Below, one piece after another: positions 5,472 to 12,220 of a stretch of 12,252 bases of DNA (the stretch's first letter is position 1; each line of letters starts with the position of its first letter). Under the pieces are notes generated by a model, which was given only the letters and a program-made list of their open reading frames with translations, made no database searches and was not told where the DNA came from. The translations under genes and the position numbers were made by a program. Source of the stretch: BM506 sp031581485 (GTDB lineage: Bacteria > Desulfobacterota > Desulfobulbia > Desulfobulbales > SURF-16); contig JAVLBA010000070.1 of the NCBI GenBank assembly GCA_031581485.1, forward strand, positions 1 to 12,252. The letters run 5' to 3'.

Positions 5472-6422
5472 TTAAACAAACAGAGAACTCACCGAGTCCT
5501 CTGAGTGAATGCAATGTATGGCCTCAGCGAGAAGCTTGGAAACGGAAAGAACCTTTATTTTCGAACAGTTCTTGGCATTTTCCCGCAAAGGAATGGTATT
5601 TGTGACCACCATGGTGGTTATTTCAGAATCAGTAAGCCGCTCAATGGCAGGCCCTGACAAAACAGCATGGGAACAATAGGCATGGACCTCTTTTGCCCCT
5701 GCCTTCATAAGCATGGAGGCGGCGCCGCATAAGGTGCCTGCCGTATCAACCATATCATCGAGAAGAATGGCTACCTTCCCGCGGACATCGCCGATAACAT
5801 TCATGGCCTCAGCCACATTGGCCCGCTCCCGACGCTTATCAATAATCGCCAGGTCTGCGTCCAGCCTTTTGGCAAAGGCCCTGGTCCGCTCAACACCACC
5901 GGCGTCAGGGGAGACCATTATCACGTCGCCGTTACTAAAGCAGGAACGTATATCATTAAGAATGACGGGTGCGCAATACATATTATCAACAGGAATACTG
6001 AAAAAGCCCTGGATCTGGCCGGAATGGAGATCCATGGTCAGAACGCGGCGGATGCCCACCGCCATGATCATCTCGGCCACCACCTTGGCGGAAATGGGCA
6101 CCCTGGGCGCCACCTTGCGGTCCTGGCGGGCATAGCCGTAATAAGGCATAACCGCGGTAATCCTGCGGGCGGAAGCCCGGCGCAGGGCATCGGCAATGAG
6201 CATCAGCTCCATCAGGTGATCGTTGACCGGGGTGGAGGTAGGCTGGATAATAAAGACATCACGACCGCGGACATTTTCCTTTATTTCAACGTAGGTCTCG
6301 CCATCGCTGAAGGTCCGCACTTCTCTTTCCACAAGGGGAATGTCGAGGATTGAAGAGATATCTTGGGCAAGGTCGATATTGGCGTTGCCGGAGATAAGCA
6401 TTATGTCTTTCTTGTCTTTCAT
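5472..6422 (-). CDS. prs: Ribose-phosphate pyrophosphokinase
   Basis: A 316-aa class I PRPP synthetase: ATP + ribose 5-phosphate gives PRPP + AMP, feeding purine, pyrimidine, NAD, histidine and tryptophan synthesis. Landmarks are FSDGE (38-42), the conserved RQDRK region (99-103), the metal- and ATP-binding DLHSGQIQGFF (131-141), the KRR flexible-loop region (196-198) and the ribose-5-phosphate loop DDMVDTAGTL (222-231). The length is typical. There are two adjacent ATGs (6425 and 6422). The second is taken because GAGG is 5 nt away from it and only 2 nt from the first. It follows tRNA-Gln and precedes rplY by 28 bp in a probable operon. Confidence 0.96.
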   Translation of the reverse strand: MKDKKDIMLISGNANIDLAQDISSILDIPLVEREVRTFSDGETYVEIKENVRGRDVFIIQPTSTPVNDHLMELMLIADALRRASARRITAVMPYYGYARQDRKVAPRVPISAKVVAEMIMAVGIRRVLTMDLHSGQIQGFFSIPVDNMYCAPVILNDIRSCFSNGDVIMVSPDAGGVERTRAFAKRLDADLAIIDKRRERANVAEAMNVIGDVRGKVAILLDDMVDTAGTLCGAASMLMKAGAKEVHAYCSHAVLSGPAIERLTDSEITTMVVTNTIPLRENAKNCSKIKVLSVSKLLAEAIHCIHSEDSVSSLFV

Positions 6423-6423
6423 C

Positions 6424-6445
6424 ATTGCCTCGTTATTGCCTCGTT
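6424..6445 (-). repeat. 11-bp tandem duplication over the prs ribosome binding site
   Basis: Two perfect back-to-back copies of AACGAGGCAAT (minus strand), each containing a GAGG core. The downstream copy serves the ATG pair. The upstream GAGG is 13 nt or more from the start, too far for normal initiation. Confidence 0.8.
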
Positions 6446-6479
6446 TACTACCCTGTGATCATCTGAAAATAAAGCTGAG

Positions 6480-6500
6480 TTGAGCAGCTTGTCTACTCAA
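6480..6500. other. Hairpin between tRNA-Gln and prs
   Basis: TTGAGCAG and CTACTCAA form an 8-bp stem with one mismatch around a 5-nt loop. It lies 36 nt beyond the tRNA 3' end. It may protect the prs mRNA end made when the tRNA is cut out. No T-run follows. Confidence 0.4.
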
Positions 6501-6535
6501 ACGAAACTTATGCCCTTGTGGTATAATAAGAAAAT

Positions 6536-6610
6536 TGGCTGGGGCGGTAGGATTCGAACCTACGAATGCAGGCGTCAAAGGCCTGTGTCTTACCGCTTGA
6601 CGACGCCCCA
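6536..6610 (-). tRNA. tRNA-Gln, anticodon UUG
   Basis: A 75-nt cloverleaf reading CAA. The acceptor TGGGGCG pairs with CGCCCCA, with the U1-A72 pair and G73 characteristic of tRNA-Gln. GTC/GAC forms the D stem and CAGGC/GCCTG the anticodon stem. The anticodon loop is CTTTGAC, and GTAGG-TTCGAAT-CCTAC forms the T arm. CCA is encoded. It lies 38 bp after ispE and 113 bp before prs on the same strand. A TATATATTAA run directly before its 5' end is too close to be its promoter, so it is probably processed from the ispE-prs transcript. Confidence 0.96.
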
Positions 6611-6648
6611 TTAATATATATGTGAAGTACGTTACAACGTCTCTGCTG

Positions 6649-7584
6649 CTAGGGCAGGCACTCCTTGGGATCACCAAGAGGGGTTGTTACAAAAGTGCGC
6701 CAATGGGGGTAGGCGGCCCTCATCGCCTCAACAGAGGCATGGGCCATTTTTTTATCCGAAAAGAGGCCAAAAACCGTTGAGCCACTGCCGCTCATAAGGG
6801 CGCCGGAGGATTTATGGGCCAAAAGAAATTCTTTAATGACCAATATTTCAGGATATTTGGCGATGGTGACCTGTTCAAGGTCATTAATGAGCTTGAAATC
6901 AAGGCACGGTGCTGATGCGCGGCCTAAATTATAAGTTTTGGCCGCTGTTGTCAACGCATAATTGGCTGTTTTGGGCGAATTTTCCCCCGCCGCAGGCAGA
7001 GATGAGGTGCTGAAATTTTTCTGTAAATTTTCAAAGACCCATTTGGTGGAAACCGCGATGCCGGGATTAACCAGAACAAGAAACCAATGGGCAAGAGGCG
7101 GCACAGGCGAAAGCAGGTCGCCGGTACCGCGCGCCCGAGCCGAACAGGAGGGGTAGAGGAAGAAAGGCACATCCGCGCCCAGGGTTTTACCAAGCGCCAG
7201 CAGCTGCTTTTGATCCAGGGGATGGCCGGCCAGACGATTAAGCCCGGTCAAGGTGGCGGCGCAATCACTGGACCCCCCTCCAAGACCAGCGGCAACGGGG
7301 ATATTCTTCTCCAGGGTAATACTCATCCGGGGATCCGCCCCGATCTGCTCATAAAAAAGAGCAGCGGCCTGGTGGACAAGATTCGTGTCGTCACAGGGCA
7401 GAGAGGGATCGGAACAGCGGAGATGGATACCCGGCTTGGTGGCGGCTTGAAAGGTGAGATAGTCGAAGAGGGAGATTTTATGCATCCACGAGTCGAGCTC
7501 ATGGTAGCCACTGGACCGCCGGCCCAGAACCTCAAGACAGAGATTGACCTTGGCCGGGGCCTTGAGCTCAAGGGAGGTGGACAT
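6649..7584 (-). CDS. ispE: 4-diphosphocytidyl-2-C-methyl-D-erythritol kinase
   Basis: A 311-aa GHMP-family kinase of the MEP isoprenoid pathway. It phosphorylates the 2-hydroxyl of CDP-methylerythritol with ATP in the cytosol. It has PAKVNL with the conserved K12, SGYHEL (25-30), the phosphate-binding loop PVAAGLGGGSSDCAA (96-110), GADVPFF with catalytic D138, FKLINDLE, and the C-terminal SGSGSTVFGLF. A linker near 185-225 rich in S, A and N looks variable. The ATG at 7584 fits the family start (LKAPAKVNL), but the nearest good Shine-Dalgarno (GAGG) is about 12 nt away, so initiation may be weak. It lies 148 bp after the DUF1844 gene and 38 bp before tRNA-Gln, a synteny familiar from Desulfobacterota. 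Confidence 0.95.
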   Translation of the reverse strand: MSTSLELKAPAKVNLCLEVLGRRSSGYHELDSWMHKISLFDYLTFQAATKPGIHLRCSDPSLPCDDTNLVHQAAALFYEQIGADPRMSITLEKNIPVAAGLGGGSSDCAATLTGLNRLAGHPLDQKQLLALGKTLGADVPFFLYPSCSARARGTGDLLSPVPPLAHWFLVLVNPGIAVSTKWVFENLQKNFSTSSLPAAGENSPKTANYALTTAAKTYNLGRASAPCLDFKLINDLEQVTIAKYPEILVIKEFLLAHKSSGALMSGSGSTVFGLFSDKKMAHASVEAMRAAYPHWRTFVTTPLGDPKECLP

Positions 7585-7732
7585 GATCTAAGAGATCCTC
7601 ACTGCCTGGTGAACCTCTAAAAGAGACAAGGGGGCAGGCACACCTTGCGCCTGTGCGCTTTATGCCAGCCACTACTTGGGGGAGGTTGAACATATATGAA
7701 GTCGCAGCAGGTGCACTCGAAGTCGCCCTGCC

Positions 7733-8035
7733 CTACCTGGAGAGCTGCACATAGCGCATCTTCAGGTCATAGATGAATTTTTCCAGGATATTTTTTTCAT
7801 CCTCGCTGAGGTTGCCCTTGGTCTTTTTCTCCAGGAGGTCAAGGGTGTCAATGGTATGCTTGGCCAGGGTAAGATCCTGGGTGGTCTGCCCGGTAGCCGG
7901 GTCAGGAATCTCACCCAGATAAAAGAGGGCCGAGGTATTCAAGGACATGACAAAAGCGGTAAAACTCACCTCCGGCATCTGACATTTGCCGTCCTTGACA
8001 ATCCCGCCGGCATCCCGGCATTTTTCCTCATCCAT
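7733..8035 (-). CDS. DUF1844 family protein with an N-terminal Cys loop
   Basis: A 100-aa protein. From residue 20 on (MPEVSFTAFVMSLNTSALFYLGEIPDP, then LAKHTIDTLDLLEKKTKGNL and LEKFIYDLKMRYV) it matches my recollection of DUF1844, a small helical family of unknown function often found near core genes in Desulfobacterota. The first 19 residues add a C6-x11-C18 loop around AGGIVKDGKC, like the 'CxxxGG...GxC' pattern of some exported proteins. No signal peptide is visible. The start at 8035 has GAGG 7 nt upstream, while the internal M20 has no close Shine-Dalgarno, so the Cys loop is probably translated. It lies 89 bp after serA and is likely in the same transcript. Confidence 0.85.
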   Translation of the reverse strand: MDEEKCRDAGGIVKDGKCQMPEVSFTAFVMSLNTSALFYLGEIPDPATGQTTQDLTLAKHTIDTLDLLEKKTKGNLSEDEKNILEKFIYDLKMRYVQLSR

Positions 8036-8124
8036 CAGCGCACCTCTTCCTTTTTCCTTGCAACCGGCCCCCGCTGCAGCCCAAAAACAGGCCGCAGCAG
8101 TGGAGCCAAAACCCTCAGCCCTTG

Positions 8125-9714
8125 CTACATGTCAAGAACCATGGCGTCGGTGATATGATCAAGATCCTTGACCACGGCCAGCTGTTCTTTGCTCAGCAGC
8201 TTGGTGGTGTTGAGCAGGATGACGTTCCTGGTGGACTCGGCCTCCACCTGCTGGCCCACGGTCATCCGGGAGATATTCACCCCCAGACCACCAAGGGTGG
8301 TACCCAGGGAGCCGATAACTCCCGGCACATCGTCATTGGCCACAAAGAGCATGGGGCCATCCAGCAGGGCCTCCAGCCGGAAGGAGTTGAGGCGAACCAG
8401 ACGGGGCTCATGCTTGCCGAAAACGGTCCCGGCCAGGGTATTTTCACCCTCGCTGGTGGTGACGGTGATGGTGAGCTGACTGGTGAAGGCATCGGAATCA
8501 CCGGTCTTGGCCTCAATCACCTTGATCCCCCGATCCTTGGCAATCATGGGGGCATTCACAAAATTAACCGCATCCTTGAGAATGGGGCTGAAAAGACCCT
8601 TCAGGAAGGAAACCGTAATGGGCTCGGTCTTCATCTCGGCCAGTTCCCCGGCAAACTCCAGGGTGACTTCCTTAACGCCCCCCTTGGCGATCTGCATGTG
8701 CAGGGAACCCATCATCTCGGCCAGTTTGGCATAGGGGCCGATCTTGGCCAGGACATCGGCACTCACGGAAGGCACATTGATGGCATTGGTCACCGTGCCG
8801 TTAAGGAGAAAATCGGCCAGCTGCTCACAGATGGCAACGGCCACATTGACCTGGGCCTCGGAGGTGGAGGCGCCGAGATGGGGGGTGCAGATGAAATTGG
8901 GCAGAGCCAGCAGGGGCGTGGTCTCTACAGAGGTGGGCTCCTTCTCGAAGACATCCAGGGCAGCGCCTCTGATCTCGCCGTTTTTCAGGGCCTCGTACAG
9001 GGCCTCCTCATCAACAACACCGCCGCGGGCACAGTCGATGAACATGGCCTCCTTTTTCATGGCCTTGAACTCCTTGGTGGAGATCAGTTTGGCCGTCTCC
9101 TTGGTAAGGGGCACATGGACGGAGAAATAATCGGCGCGTTCGCACAGCACTTCCAGGCTGACCAGCTCCACGCCGATCTTTTCGGCGATTTCCTTGGGCA
9201 TATGGGGATCATAGGCGATGACCTTCATCTTCAGCCCCTTGGCCCGGTCGGCAAAAATGGCACCGATGCGGCCGATACCGATAATACCCACGGTCTTGTT
9301 GGTCACCTCGCGGCCCTGGAACTTCTTCTTGTCCCAGCCCCCCTCTTTGAGGCGGGCAGTGGCCTGGGGGATATTTCTGGTCAGGGACATCATCATGGCA
9401 ATGGCGTGCTCGGCAGCAGTGGTGGCATTGCCATCCGGGGCGTTCATCACCACAATGCCGCGCTTGGAGGCGGCCGGGATATCGACGTTATCCAGGCCGA
9501 TGCCGGCCCGGCCCACAACCTTCAGCTGATCAGCGGCCTCGATGATTTCATCGGTAACCTTGGTGGCGCTGCGAATAACCAGGCCATCATAGCCGCCGAT
9601 GATTTTTTTGAGCTCTTCAGGGGCCAGACCGGTGATTACATCCACTTCGAGTCCGGCGTCCTTAAGAATCTTTACCCCGATGGGCTCAAGATTGTCGCTG
9701 ATCAAAACCTTCAT
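8125..9714 (-). CDS. serA: D-3-phosphoglycerate dehydrogenase, long form
   Basis: A 529-aa long-type PGDH that oxidises 3-phosphoglycerate to 3-phosphohydroxypyruvate with NAD, the first step of serine synthesis. Residues 1-~100 and ~285-315 form the substrate domain. Residues ~100-285 form the NAD domain, with GIGRIG (146-151) and D169 of YDPH contacting the adenine ribose. The catalytic triad fits R230 (CARGG), E259 (DVFEKEP) and H279 (PHLGAST). Residues ~320-450 are the ASB intervening domain. Residues ~455-529 are an ACT domain (VANDDVPGVIGSLGTTLGGLGVNI), usually the serine-feedback site. ATG with AAGGAG 5 nt upstream fixes the start. It is first in the block running to rplY and has its own promoter. 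Confidence 0.97.
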   Translation of the reverse strand: MKVLISDNLEPIGVKILKDAGLEVDVITGLAPEELKKIIGGYDGLVIRSATKVTDEIIEAADQLKVVGRAGIGLDNVDIPAASKRGIVVMNAPDGNATTAAEHAIAMMMSLTRNIPQATARLKEGGWDKKKFQGREVTNKTVGIIGIGRIGAIFADRAKGLKMKVIAYDPHMPKEIAEKIGVELVSLEVLCERADYFSVHVPLTKETAKLISTKEFKAMKKEAMFIDCARGGVVDEEALYEALKNGEIRGAALDVFEKEPTSVETTPLLALPNFICTPHLGASTSEAQVNVAVAICEQLADFLLNGTVTNAINVPSVSADVLAKIGPYAKLAEMMGSLHMQIAKGGVKEVTLEFAGELAEMKTEPITVSFLKGLFSPILKDAVNFVNAPMIAKDRGIKVIEAKTGDSDAFTSQLTITVTTSEGENTLAGTVFGKHEPRLVRLNSFRLEALLDGPMLFVANDDVPGVIGSLGTTLGGLGVNISRMTVGQQVEAESTRNVILLNTTKLLSKEQLAVVKDLDHITDAMVLDM

Positions 9715-9745
9715 GATATCTCCTTAACGATAACGATATATTCCA

Positions 9746-9763
9746 TAGACCAGGTGCGGTCTA
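9746..9763. other. Small hairpin in the serA leader
   Basis: TAGACC and GGTCTA form a perfect 6-bp stem around a 6-nt loop, 32 nt before the serA start. No T-run follows. It may be a leader structure. Confidence 0.35.
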
Positions 9764-9812
9764 AAATTCTCCATGGCCGGCACATTGAAAGCCATATCTG
9801 AGGCACAGAAAC

Positions 9813-9828
9813 GCGCAATATGCTGCGC
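9813..9828. promoter_or_regulatory. Dyad overlapping the serA -10 box
   Basis: A perfect inverted repeat, GCGCA-ATATGC-TGCGC, covers the predicted -10 hexamer of serA. This is a usual place for a repressor site. No known regulator is suggested by the sequence. Confidence 0.4.
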
Positions 9829-9845
9829 ACACCGTGATTTGTCAA
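9817..9845 (-). promoter_or_regulatory. Promoter of serA and probably the downstream block
   Basis: A perfect TTGACA (9840-9845, minus strand) is followed after exactly 17 nt by CATATT (9817-9822, 4/6). The predicted start near 9810 gives a leader of about 95 nt before serA. Confidence 0.65.
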
Positions 9846-9864
9846 GCATATTTCCGGCATTCCA

Positions 9865-9881
9865 GGCGGGCAAACCCCGCC
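9865..9881. other. GC hairpin after the 156-aa gene
   Basis: GGCGGG and CCCGCC form a perfect 6-bp stem with a 5-nt loop, 13 nt past the stop codon. A second CCCGCC at 9888-9893 could pair instead. No T-run follows, so it is at best a weak or Rho-assisted terminator. Confidence 0.4.
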
Positions 9882-9893
9882 CCCTATCCCGCC

Positions 9894-10364
9894 TTAGTCC
9901 TGAAAACAGGCGGAAAAATCCGCCGGCTCCTCTGCCTCTTTCTCATCAGCCGCCTCCTCCATCTGCCGGCGCCTCTCCAGCTCCTGGGTAAACTCCGCCA
10001 CCTTCTGCAGGAAAAGCTTCTCAGCAAAGAGCGGATTGGCGATATAGCCCAGGGAGTTGTCGTTGATCTGGGAGATCAGAAAGTCCACTGCCTCCTCTTT
10101 GGCCTTTTCATCCACAAAATGGCGTTCCCGGGCAAATTCATGGACAAGGAGATCCTTATAATGCTCGCGAAAGGCCGCCTGGCCGTCAGCGTCAAGGCCG
10201 GAGTCGGCCATTTTTTCCACAGGCACCGGCAGTTCGAGCCGGCAGAGGATCTTGATATACCAGCGGTCTCCGGCAACGGGCCGGCAAAAATCAAAGAGGG
10301 ATATCTTGACCCCGTTGGCCAGGGTCTTTGTTTCAATCAGTTTTTCCTTAAGATCTTTCATCAT
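9894..10364 (-). CDS. Conserved-looking hypothetical protein, 156 aa
   Basis: I do not recognise this family. It is predicted to be soluble, with no signal peptide or membrane segment. An N-terminal half (1-~50) has strand-like aromatic stretches (ISLFDFCRP at 21-29, RWYIKILCRLELPV at 34-47). A helical charged middle spans ~60-135 (FREHYKDLLVHEFARERHFVDEKAKEEAVDFL). The tail (~136-152) is acidic and Glu/Ala-rich. Cysteines are at 27, 41 and 153, with no paired metal motif. Codon use resembles that of the neighbours, which supports it being real. Two adjacent ATGs (10364, 10361) lack a clear Shine-Dalgarno, so the start is uncertain. It is divergent from cysS, 116 bp away, and 179 bp upstream of serA, which has its own promoter. 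Confidence 0.7.
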   Translation of the reverse strand: MMKDLKEKLIETKTLANGVKISLFDFCRPVAGDRWYIKILCRLELPVPVEKMADSGLDADGQAAFREHYKDLLVHEFARERHFVDEKAKEEAVDFLISQINDNSLGYIANPLFAEKLFLQKVAEFTQELERRRQMEEAADEKEAEEPADFSACFQD

Positions 10365-10415
10365 TCTATGCTATGGTTGCCTCAAATTTCGGAAGGGGTT
10401 ATGATCACAGGCGCC

Positions 10416-10427
10416 CGGGACATCCCG
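10416..10427. promoter_or_regulatory. Palindrome between the divergent 156-aa gene and cysS
   Basis: CGGGA-CA-TCCCG is a perfect short dyad near the middle of the 116-bp divergent spacer. It could be an operator shared by both genes. No convincing -35/-10 pair was found for either side. Confidence 0.3.
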
Positions 10428-10480
10428 CAGACAACGCCTTATCCAGCAAAAAAACTACTTATCTACATAGCAACTACGCC

Positions 10481-11941
10481 ATGACTATCTCCACATACAA
10501 CACCAGGACCGGCAAGAAAGAGCCCCTTGCCACCATCAGGGAAAACCACGTCAACCTCTATGTGTGCGGCATCACGGTGTACGACTATTGCCACCTCGGC
10601 CATGCCCGCTCCACCCTGGTTTTTGATATGATCGTCCGCTACCTGCGCTACCGCGGCAAGACGGTGACCTTTATCAGAAATTTTACGGATATTGACGACA
10701 AGATCATCAAGCGGGCTGCTGAGCAAAATACCACACCAGAAGAACTTTCCAACCGTTTTATCCAGGCTTTCCACGAAGACATGGCCAGCCTGGGCAATAT
10801 CACCCCGGACAGAGAGCCCAAGGCTACGGAGCATATCCCGGAGATCATCGAGCTGATCGAGACCCTGATGGGCAAGGGGCTGGCCTATGAGACAGAAGGC
10901 GATGTCTATTACCGGGTGGAGAGATTCCCCCGTTACGGCGCCCTTTCCGGCCGTAATCTGGACGACATGATGGCCGGGGCCCGCATCGCGGTGAGCGACA
11001 AGAAGGAGAATCCCATGGATTTTGCCCTCTGGAAGAGCAGCAAGCCCGGCGAACCAACCTGGCAGAGCCCTTGGGGCCCGGGCCGGCCCGGCTGGCATGT
11101 CGAATGTTCGGCCATGTCAAAAAAATACCTGGGCGACACCTTTGACATCCACGGCGGCGGCAAGGATCTCATCTTCCCCCACCATGAAAACGAGATCGCC
11201 CAGAGCGAAGGGGCCAGCGGCAAGCCCTTTGTCAACACCTGGATCCACCACGGCTTTGTCACCATCAAGGATGAGAAGATGTCCAAGTCCCTGGGCAACT
11301 TCCTCACCATCCGCGAGATGCTGGAGAGATATCCGGCCGAGGTCCTGCGCCTCTTTGTCTTTTCCGCCCACTATCGCACACCCCTGGACTTCACCGACCA
11401 GGCCATGCACGATGCCGAGACCGGCCTGGACCGCATGTACTCCTGCCTGGCCGCAGTGGCCGGACTGCCCCAGAGCGGCAGCGGCGCCTCCGCCATCGGC
11501 AAAAAAGACCGCCAGAAGCTGGAAAAGCTGGAAGAACGCTTCTGCCAGGCCCTGGACAATGACTTCAATACGGCCCAAGGGCTGGGGCACATCTTCGATG
11601 TCGTCAAGACCATCAACAAAATCACCCACCACCTGCCGGAGAACCCCGGCCAGGAAGACCTGGATCTCTTGACAAAGAGCAGCAACACCCTGAAAAGACT
11701 CGGTGAGATACTGGGCATCCTCCAGCAGGAGCCGGTGGCCTATCTGCAGGCCAAACAACAGAAGGTGCTGGCCTCCCTGGAGATCAGCCCGGCCGAGATC
11801 GACAAGCTGATTGCCCAGCGCAACAGGGCCCGGGACGAAAAAAACTGGGACCGGGCCGACCAGATCCGCGCTGAACTGCTGGCCAAACAGATAGAAATCA
11901 AAGACTCGGCCAGCGGCACCACCTGGCAGGTCAGGATATAG
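10481..11941 (+). CDS. cysS: Cysteinyl-tRNA synthetase
   Basis: A 486-aa class I synthetase that charges tRNA-Cys with cysteine. It has the HIGH-type motif HLGH (38-41) and the KMSKS motif (266-270). Zinc ligands fit C29, C209, H234 and E238, the same numbers as I recall for E. coli CysS. HGGGKDLIFPHHENE is the signature zinc/cysteine segment. The C-terminal ~160 residues form the helical tRNA-binding part and end in DSASGTTWQV. The ATG at 10481 (MTISTYNTRTGKKE) fits the family N-terminus, although no Shine-Dalgarno is visible. An upstream ATG at 10373 would add 36 unrelated residues. It is the only plus-strand protein gene in the window. Confidence 0.97.
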   Translation: MTISTYNTRTGKKEPLATIRENHVNLYVCGITVYDYCHLGHARSTLVFDMIVRYLRYRGKTVTFIRNFTDIDDKIIKRAAEQNTTPEELSNRFIQAFHEDMASLGNITPDREPKATEHIPEIIELIETLMGKGLAYETEGDVYYRVERFPRYGALSGRNLDDMMAGARIAVSDKKENPMDFALWKSSKPGEPTWQSPWGPGRPGWHVECSAMSKKYLGDTFDIHGGGKDLIFPHHENEIAQSEGASGKPFVNTWIHHGFVTIKDEKMSKSLGNFLTIREMLERYPAEVLRLFVFSAHYRTPLDFTDQAMHDAETGLDRMYSCLAAVAGLPQSGSGASAIGKKDRQKLEKLEERFCQALDNDFNTAQGLGHIFDVVKTINKITHHLPENPGQEDLDLLTKSSNTLKRLGEILGILQQEPVAYLQAKQQKVLASLEISPAEIDKLIAQRNRARDEKNWDRADQIRAELLAKQIEIKDSASGTTWQVRI

Positions 11942-11975
11942 ATAAGGCCGCCCTTTCTAAAAAGGCCAATTCCCC

Positions 11976-12004
11976 TTGACAAAGCAGGCCCGGCTTGCTA
12001 AATA
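11976..12004 (+). promoter_or_regulatory. Promoter of tRNA-Gln(CUG)
   Basis: A perfect TTGACA (11976-11981) is followed after 17 nt by TAAATA (11999-12004) in the AT-rich run TAAATAAATATTT. The predicted start near 12011 lies 12 nt before the tRNA. The -10 box matches only 3/6, but spacing and position are good. Confidence 0.6.
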
Positions 12005-12022
12005 AATATTTCCAAATCGTGC

Positions 12023-12096
12023 TGGGAGATCGTCTAATGGTAGGACTGTAGACTCTGACTCTGCCTATCGGGGTTCGAATCCCTGTCTCCCAGCCA
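12023..12096 (+). tRNA. tRNA-Gln, anticodon CUG
   Basis: A 74-nt cloverleaf reading CAG. The acceptor TGGGAGA pairs with TCTCCCA, with U1-A72 and G73 as in tRNA-Gln. The D arm is GTC-TAATGGTAG-GAC. The anticodon stem GTAGA/TCTGC holds the loop CTCTGAC. The T arm is GGGG-TTCGAAT-CCCT-like, and CCA is encoded. It is a second glutamine isoacceptor, on the opposite strand to the UUG gene and with its own promoter 81 bp after cysS. Confidence 0.95.
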
Positions 12097-12108
12097 CTTC
12101 TTTTTTTT
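12097..12108 (+). terminator. T-rich end of the tRNA-Gln(CUG) transcript
   Basis: CTTC followed by eight Ts comes directly after the encoded CCA. A second T-run follows after ACCCCCTC (12120-12126). The stable tRNA stems just before could serve as the terminator hairpin. No separate hairpin is visible. Confidence 0.5.
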
Positions 12109-12160
12109 GCACCCCCTCTTTTTTTTCATAGAACCAGACAACCATACTATGGCCTCGCCA

Positions 12161-12220
12161 TAACGTGCCGTCATCATAATGTGCCGTATAATGTGCCGTT
12201 ATTATAACGTGCCGTCATTG
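12161..12220 (+). repeat. GTGCCGT tandem array
   Basis: Four copies of AAYGTGCCGT start at 12163, 12179, 12191 and 12207, with spacings of 16, 12 and 16 bp separated by AT-rich bases. The last copy is also the head of the REP-like element that follows, so the array may have grown by repeating that head. Confidence 0.75.

Noticed and set aside
6613..6630. TATATATTAA run as a promoter of tRNA-Gln(UUG)
   Set aside because: It abuts the tRNA 5' end, so a start set by it would fall inside the tRNA. Processing from the ispE transcript is more likely.
7660..7690. Sigma-54-like TGGCATAAAGCGCA upstream of ispE
   Set aside because: The distance between the GG and GC elements is wrong for sigma-54 promoters.
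6613..7700. Similar short strings (ATATATG..GAAGT, GGGCAGGCAC) on both sides of ispE
   Set aside because: They are short and in different order on each side, so they do not form flanking repeats of an inserted unit.
8122..9801. A 559-codon plus-strand open frame across serA
   Set aside because: It lies exactly antisense to the well-supported serA gene, is very rich in G, H, L and D, and shows no known domain. It is a by-product of serA codon bias in GC-rich DNA.
10373..10480. 36-residue N-terminal extension of CysS
   Set aside because: CysS proteins start a few residues before the YNT motif. The extension is not similar to any part of the family.
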